NCBI GenBank assembly: GCA_017456645.1
Contig: JAFTIZ010000033.1
Coordinates: 1-45,501, forward strand
From: Oscillospiraceae bacterium
Lineage (GTDB): Bacteria > Bacillota > Clostridia > Oscillospirales > Oscillospiraceae
Direction of reading: 5' to 3'
DNA length: 45,501 nucleotides
The translations under genes and the position numbers were made by a program. Positions 41,538 to 45,501 of the stretch are shown piece by piece. Numbering within the stretch: position 1 is the first letter of the stretch; each line of letters begins with the position of its first letter. Below the pieces are notes generated by a model. The model saw only the letters and a program-made list of their open reading frames with translations, was not told where the DNA came from and ran no database searches.

Positions 41538-43586
41538 CTAATTCATGGTGCCCTCGGCGCGGCGGAACAGCTCGCCGATTCGCTCCCGCAGGGCAACAGC
41601 CTCCGGCGTAGGCGCGGTGCCGAACTCCTCGATCCATTGGGCAGAGGCGGCCTGGGCATCCTTCAGAGTCTGTAAATCGTAGCTCAGATCCCCTACACGG
41701 AAGGCCGGCAGACCGGATTGCCGCGCACCGAAGAAATCGCCGGGTCCGCGAAGCTTCAGATCCTCTTCCGCGATCTTGAAGCCGTCTGTAGTCTTGCACA
41801 GAGCCTTCAGCCGCTGGAGTGTTTCGGGATTTCGGTTGTGAGAGGTCAGAATGCAGAAGCTTTTCGCGCTGCCCCGTCCTACACGGCCACGGAGCTGGTG
41901 CAGCTGGGAAAGGCCAAAGCGATCCGCGTCCTCGATGACCATCAGCGTGGCATTGGGCACGTCCACGCCTACCTCGATGACCGTGGTGGCCACCAGAATA
42001 TCGCCCTCGCCGGCGGCGAAGGCCGCCATGATCTGCTCTTTTTCCGCGCCCTTCATCTGCCCGTGGAGCAGCAGGACACGCAGATCGGGAAATACGGTTT
42101 TTTGCAAGGTTTCCGCCCAAACCTCGGCAGATTTGATGCCCAGCTCCTCGTTTTCCTCCACCGCGGGGCAGACCACGAAGCACTGATGCCCCTCGGCCAC
42201 CTGCTTGCGCAGGAAGGCATTGATCCGCGCCCGGTAGCTTTCGTTCACAAGGAAGGTATCCACGCTCTGGCGTCCGGGAGGCAGCTCGTCCAGAATGGAC
42301 ACCTCCAGATCGCCGTACATGATCAGCGCCAAGGTTCTGGGAATGGGCGTTGCGGACATGACCAGCACATGGGGGTCGCTGCCCTTGGCCGCAAGTCTGG
42401 AGCGCTGCGCCACGCCGAAGCGGTGCTGCTCATCGGCAATGACCATGCCCAGCTGATGGAACACGGTGGTGCCGGAAAGCAGCGCATGGGTGCCCACCAC
42501 CAGATCCACCTCGCCGGCGGCGATGGCTTCCCGCACCGTGCGCTTTTCCTTCTCCTTCATGGAGCCGGTGAGCAGCGCCACCCGCAGCCCCAGCGGAGCA
42601 AACAGGCGGGACAGGGAGTTGTAATGCTGCTCCGCAAGGATTTCCGTAGGTGCCATCAGGGCGGCCTGCCGATGGTTGTTGGCAGCCAGATACGCCGCTG
42701 CGGCAGCCACCATAGTCTTGCCGCTGCCCACATCGCCCTGAACCAGCCGGTTCATGGGCGCGCCGCTGCGCACATCGGCAGCGATCTCCTCAATGGCACG
42801 CATTTGCGCGCCGGTGAGACGGAAGGGCAGCGCCGCAAAAAAGGGCTGCAGGTTGGTATTTTCATAGGGCTGCGCACTCTTGCCGGCACGGGAGGCACGC
42901 AAAAGCGACAATCCCGCGGAGAAAACGAAAAATTCTTCAAAAACCAGCCGCCGCTTGGCAAGCTCCGCCTCCTCCATGGACGCCGGCTCATGAATGGCGT
43001 AATATGCCCGCTCCGCCGGCAATATGCCGTAGCGCCGGCGCACAGCCTCAGGAATGATCTCCTCCGGCACATCGCAGATGGCCAGAGCCTGCTGCACTGC
43101 CTTCAGGACGCTGGTGTTGGACAGGCCTGCGGTCAGCGGATAGATGGGCAGCACCCGCCGTGTGGTCACCGGCGGAGAATTCAGGCTCTCGAACACGGGA
43201 TTGGTCATGTTGAAGCCGGAAAAATCCCCATTGATTGCGCCATAGAAGATATATTCCTCGCCGTAGCGCAGCTGATCGGTGACGTAGCGGTTGTTGAAGA
43301 AGGTCACACTCAGCCTGGCGGTATGGTCGGCCAGCTGTACCTTGGTCATGTCCAGACCCTTGCGGATATGGGCGGTGCGGGGCGTGCTCATGACCACAGC
43401 CTTGAAGCAGGCTGGGCGGTCAGCCTCCAGCTGATCGATGGTCACCAGCCGTGTCCGATCCTCGTAGCCTCTGGGGAAGTGGCAGATCAGATCCCGCAGG
43501 GTGAAAATATTCAGATGTTCAAACTGCTTCGCCTTGGTAGGGCCGATGCCCTTGAGTATGGTAATCGGATCACTGAGCTTCGCCAT
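41538..43586 (-). CDS. recG: ATP-dependent DNA helicase RecG
   Basis: RecG remodels stalled replication forks and Holliday junctions. The 682-residue product has the N-terminal wedge/OB domain ('LKGIGPTKAKQFEHLNIFTLRDLICHFPRGYEDRT'), the helicase motifs 'VQGDVGSGKTMVA' (Walker A), 'MAPTEILAEQHY', 'VVGTHALL', 'VIADEQHRFGV' (DExH), 'SATPIPRTLA' and the C-terminal motifs 'VATTVIEVGVDVPNA' and 'LHQLRGRVGRG'. The length is standard. AGGAGGTGA precedes the ATG. It lies 30 bases beyond the rpsT terminator; I find no clear promoter of its own. In many Firmicutes recG follows fakA, but not here. Confidence 0.97.
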   Translation of the reverse strand: MAKLSDPITILKGIGPTKAKQFEHLNIFTLRDLICHFPRGYEDRTRLVTIDQLEADRPACFKAVVMSTPRTAHIRKGLDMTKVQLADHTARLSVTFFNNRYVTDQLRYGEEYIFYGAINGDFSGFNMTNPVFESLNSPPVTTRRVLPIYPLTAGLSNTSVLKAVQQALAICDVPEEIIPEAVRRRYGILPAERAYYAIHEPASMEEAELAKRRLVFEEFFVFSAGLSLLRASRAGKSAQPYENTNLQPFFAALPFRLTGAQMRAIEEIAADVRSGAPMNRLVQGDVGSGKTMVAAAAAYLAANNHRQAALMAPTEILAEQHYNSLSRLFAPLGLRVALLTGSMKEKEKRTVREAIAAGEVDLVVGTHALLSGTTVFHQLGMVIADEQHRFGVAQRSRLAAKGSDPHVLVMSATPIPRTLALIMYGDLEVSILDELPPGRQSVDTFLVNESYRARINAFLRKQVAEGHQCFVVCPAVEENEELGIKSAEVWAETLQKTVFPDLRVLLLHGQMKGAEKEQIMAAFAAGEGDILVATTVIEVGVDVPNATLMVIEDADRFGLSQLHQLRGRVGRGSAKSFCILTSHNRNPETLQRLKALCKTTDGFKIAEEDLKLRGPGDFFGARQSGLPAFRVGDLSYDLQTLKDAQAASAQWIEEFGTAPTPEAVALRERIGELFRRAEGTMN

Positions 43587-43617
43587 GGTGTCACCTCCTG
43601 CATTCTATTCTAATATG

Positions 43618-43647
43618 AAAAAACTCCCTCCGGAATACGGGAGGGAG
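43618..43647 (-). terminator. Terminator of rpsT
   Basis: CTCCCTCC (43624-43631) and GGAGGGAG (43640-43647) pair, followed by TTTTTTC on the minus strand, 17 bases past the rpsT stop. Confidence 0.9.
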
Positions 43648-43664
43648 ATATTTTCAGAGAAAAC

Positions 43665-43928
43665 TCAAGCCAGCTTATTCAGCTTCAGGGTCATGCTGCT
43701 CTTCTTGCGGGCAGCATTGTTCTTGTGAAGAAGACCCTTCTTGACAGCCTGGTCAACAGCCTTCACGGCAGCCACATAGGCAGCCTGGGCAGCGGTCTTG
43801 TCGCCGGAAACCAGAGCAGCATCAAACTTCTTGACGGTAGTCTTCAGAGCAGACTTATCGGCCTTGTTCTTCTCGTAAGCAATCTTGGAAGAAATGACAT
43901 CCTTCTTAGAGGACTTGATGTTGGGCAT
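43665..43928 (-). CDS. rpsT: 30S ribosomal protein S20
   Basis: The 87-residue, Lys/Ala-rich helical protein binds 16S rRNA in the 30S subunit body. It has the typical MPNIKSSKK start, a central 'KSALKTTVKKFDAAL' helix and the 'AVDQAVKKGLLHKNNAARKKSSMTLKLNKLA' ending. The start is ATG 43928 with AGGAGGTG upstream; the 13 additional codons of the longer open frame are leader. It is transcribed alone from a good promoter. A germination protease gene is often next to it in spore-formers but is not seen here. Confidence 0.97.
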   Translation of the reverse strand: MPNIKSSKKDVISSKIAYEKNKADKSALKTTVKKFDAALVSGDKTAAQAAYVAAVKAVDQAVKKGLLHKNNAARKKSSMTLKLNKLA

Positions 43929-43967
43929 GATCACACCTCCTATTCTCAAACTTTCATACAGTTTCAC

Positions 43968-43996
43968 ATTATAACGCCCTTTTCACGGAAAATCAA
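43968..43996 (-). promoter_or_regulatory. Sigma-A promoter of rpsT
   Basis: The minus strand reads TTGATT (43996-43991), a 17-nt spacer and a perfect TATAAT (43973-43968). Confidence 0.88.
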
Positions 43997-44229
43997 TACC
44001 TTTTTTAAAATTTTTTTGATATCTGTCCACATGCAGATCCGGCGGCGCAAAAACGCCCACCGATCCAGCATCCTTTCCCACCCATCCATGACAGAACCGG
44101 TTTGTCAAGTCCTATTTTTCGTACCTTGGCGGCGGGGCTGCCGTTTTTTTGACATGCGGAAAAGTGGGAAATTTGTCGAACTGCGCCGCAAGTCATTATG
44201 TCAACTAAAAATGGATATGCCTCGAAACC

Positions 44230-44310
44230 GGCTGTGAAAACAGCCTGTGGAAAAACCTGTGGAGATTGTGGAAAAGTTCGAGTTTTCCACAAGCATACCC
44301 AAAATCCACA
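44230..44310. promoter_or_regulatory. Cluster of DnaA-box-like sites upstream of sigG
   Basis: Within 80 bases there are TGTGGAAAA (44246-44254), TGTGGAGAT (44258-44266), TGTGGAAAA (44267-44275), the reverse form TTTTCCACA (44283-44291) and AAATCCACA (44302-44310), all close to the DnaA box TTATCCACA/TGTGGATAA. The third and fourth form an inverted pair, and GGCTGT/ACAGCC makes a small hairpin at 44230-44245. The surrounding 649-bp gap between rpsT and sigG (43929-44577) holds no gene that I can support. Origin genes (dnaA, dnaN, rpmH) are absent. Confidence 0.55.
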
Positions 44311-44521
44311 AACTTCGCTCACATCAAAAAATTGTATATCCGCTTGCATATTCCCTTCCAAAATTCACCGCATAACGTGTTACGTCACCACCTGCCACCC
44401 CTCAATTTTTTGCTGAAATTCCTTCAAAAAGTTCAAAACCCGTCACCGCGACCCCTTTTGAGCGCCCTGCGTCGTCGTTTTCAACCCGAATTTTTGTGAA
44501 AAAAGCACAATCGCCACAGAT

Positions 44522-44549
44522 GTATGTTTGTCCGCCGGATGGAGATAAT
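44522..44549 (+). promoter_or_regulatory. Candidate sigma-F/sigma-G promoter of sigG
   Basis: GTATG (44522-44526) fits the forespore -35 pattern GHATR. After 14 nt GGAGATAAT (44541-44549) partly fits the sigma-F -10 GGHRARHT pattern. In Bacillus the sigG gene is read from a sigma-F promoter with sigma-G autoregulation. The match here is imperfect. Confidence 0.4.
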
Positions 44550-44577
44550 GGTACTACCTTACAACAGGAGGAGAAAT

Positions 44578-45351
44578 ATGCAGGGAAAAGTAGAGATCTG
44601 CGGTGTGAACACCGCACGGCTAAAGACCCTGACCCATGCGGAAATGGACACCCTGCTCCGGCTGGCCAAGGCCGGAGATAAAAAAGCCCGGGAAAAGCTC
44701 ATCGAAGGCAATCTTCGGTTGGTTCTCAGCGTAATCCAGCGCTTCGACAAGCGGGGCGAAAGCCCCGACGACCTGTTTCAGGTAGGGTGCATCGGCCTGA
44801 TGAAGGCCATCGCCAACTTCGACCCGGACAAAAATGTGAAATTTTCCACCTACGGCGTGCCCATGATCGCCGGCGAAGTGCGGCGGTATCTGCGGGACAA
44901 CAGCGCCATTCGGGTGTCCCGTTCCATTCGGGACGTGGCCTATCGGGTACTACAATGCAAAGAGGCCATACTTTCCCGCCTGAATCGGGAGCCGACACTG
45001 GAGGAGATCGCAAAGGAGCTGGCGCTGACCGTGGAGGAGGTCAGTCAGGCGCTGGACGCGGTGTGCGCGCCGGTGAGCCTGTACGATCCCGTCTACGCCG
45101 ACGGCGGCGACCCCCTGACGGTAATGGATCAGGTGCGGGACACCAAAAACACCGAGCTTGTCTGGATGGAGCACATCGCCCTGCGGGATGCCTTTAAGGC
45201 TCTGGGGGATCGGGAAAAGCAGATCCTGTCCCTGCGGTTTTATGACGGCAAAACCCAGATGGAGGTGGCTAACGTGCTAGGAATCTCTCAGGCGCAGGTC
45301 TCCCGATTGGAAAAAGGCGCCATCGGCGCCATGCGAAAAGCATTAGTGTGA
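44578..45351 (+). CDS. sigG: RNA polymerase sporulation-specific sigma factor SigG
   Basis: Sigma-G directs late forespore gene expression. The 257-residue product opens VEICGVNTARL, the sigma-G N-terminal signature bound by partner regulators, and continues with region 2 ('GNLRLVLSVIQRF', 'DDLFQVGCIGLMKAIANFDPDKNVKFSTYGVPMIAGEVRRYLRDN'), region 3 and region 4 with its helix-turn-helix ('GKTQMEVANVLGISQAQVSRLEKGAI'). The start is ATG 44578 with AGGAGGAG upstream. spoIIGA and sigE, which often precede it, are absent here. It shows the organism is a spore-former or descends from one. Confidence 0.97.
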   Translation: MQGKVEICGVNTARLKTLTHAEMDTLLRLAKAGDKKAREKLIEGNLRLVLSVIQRFDKRGESPDDLFQVGCIGLMKAIANFDPDKNVKFSTYGVPMIAGEVRRYLRDNSAIRVSRSIRDVAYRVLQCKEAILSRLNREPTLEEIAKELALTVEEVSQALDAVCAPVSLYDPVYADGGDPLTVMDQVRDTKNTELVWMEHIALRDAFKALGDREKQILSLRFYDGKTQMEVANVLGISQAQVSRLEKGAIGAMRKALV

Positions 45352-45355
45352 TGTA

Positions 45356-45501
45356 AAATTATTGTTTAGCGGATTAAATATGTACCGCACCAAAGCCTCC
45401 CTTGCCTAAAGGGAGGTGGCCGAGCGTAAGCGAGGTCGGAGGGATTTGTCGCCCATACTGGGCGACAGTGCCGCTATGCGGCACAATATCCCCCAGTCAC
45501 C
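45356..45501. repeat. Third palindromic repeat element, cut by the window end
   Basis: The left end AAATTATTGTTTAGCG (45356-45371) matches the reversed right end of the 27497-27606 element in 15 of 16 bases. The core then differs: CCTCCCTT/AAGGGAGG (45396-45403, 45409-45416), GTCGCCC/GGGCGAC (45448-45454, 45460-45466) and TGCCGC/GCGGCA (45469-45474, 45478-45483) hairpins, a type of intergenic repeat common in gut clostridia. It begins four bases after sigG; its right end is outside the window. Confidence 0.65.

Noticed and set aside
41718..43613. 631-codon open frame on the plus strand
   Set aside because: Antisense to recG, whose helicase motifs are intact.
44230..44577. Chromosomal replication origin
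   Set aside because: DnaA-box-like sites are present, but no dnaA, dnaN, rpmH, gyrB or other origin genes flank them, and the sites deviate from the strict consensus.

Overview
This window is chromosomal DNA from a spore-forming member of the Firmicutes (class Clostridia). Gene content and style point to a gut Oscillospiraceae/Ruminococcaceae-type anaerobe. The evidence is a sporulation sigma factor G gene, SpoVB/MurJ-like and YtvI-like sporulation membrane proteins, many lipoproteins with Gram-positive signals, AGGAGG-type ribosome binding sites, GC-rich codon use, and dispersed palindromic intergenic repeats. I see no phage, transposase, CRISPR array, rRNA or tRNA. The species cannot be named from the sequence alone.

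Layout. 0-7.4 kb (minus strand): an isolated polysaccharide pyruvyl transferase-like gene, the operon secA-pgeF-oligopeptide-type binding lipoprotein, and a TraX-family membrane protein. 7.5-13 kb (minus): an alpha-glucan utilisation operon malE-malF-malG-surface GH13 amylase, with a strong promoter and a terminator-like hairpin between malE and malF. 13.2-13.5 kb (plus): a 44-residue cysteine-rich membrane microprotein with its own terminator. 13.5-23.9 kb (plus): one long housekeeping and stress operon, recJ-rel-dtd-MBL hydrolase-hemZ-amidohydrolase-murJ/spoVB-hup-rqcP. 23.9-27.5 kb (minus): a cobalamin-riboswitch-controlled pair (DUF4430 protein and ECF-type S component), a J-domain protein coupled to a DUF5685 protein, and a YihY family protein. 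27.6-31.3 kb (minus): gpmI-asp23/gls24-fakA. 31.5-34.9 kb (plus): small membrane protein-ruvC-unknown membrane protein-ruvA-ruvB, interrupted by two kinds of palindromic repeat. 35-38.5 kb: a zinc-ribbon protein (plus), then an M3 lipoprotein peptidase, a catalytic-domain-only aspartokinase and a PheB-like ACT protein (minus). 38.5-40.3 kb: ytvI (plus) and a 650-bp AT-rich stretch without a convincing gene. 40.3-43.9 kb (minus): rodA/ftsW, recG, rpsT. 44-45.5 kb: a cluster of DnaA-box-like sites, then sigG (plus), then the start of another repeat.

How the parts work together. The mal operon would bind, import and trim malto-oligosaccharides at the cell surface; its ATPase is not in the window. 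The recJ-rel operon joins DNA repair, the stringent response, D-aminoacyl-tRNA proofreading, nucleoid structure and ribosome rescue. The ruv genes and recG serve recombination. sigG, ytvI and the SpoVB-like flippase serve sporulation.

The points I find most worth following are: the DUF5685 protein, whose two aspartate-rich motifs resemble those of phytoene/squalene synthases and which is translationally coupled to a J-domain protein; the B12-riboswitch DUF4430/S-component pair; the amidohydrolase that keeps its metal ligands but has lost two catalytic residues; the aspartokinase without ACT domains beside a free-standing ACT protein; the DnaA-box cluster ahead of sigG; and the AT-rich island with a plus-strand terminator but no gene.
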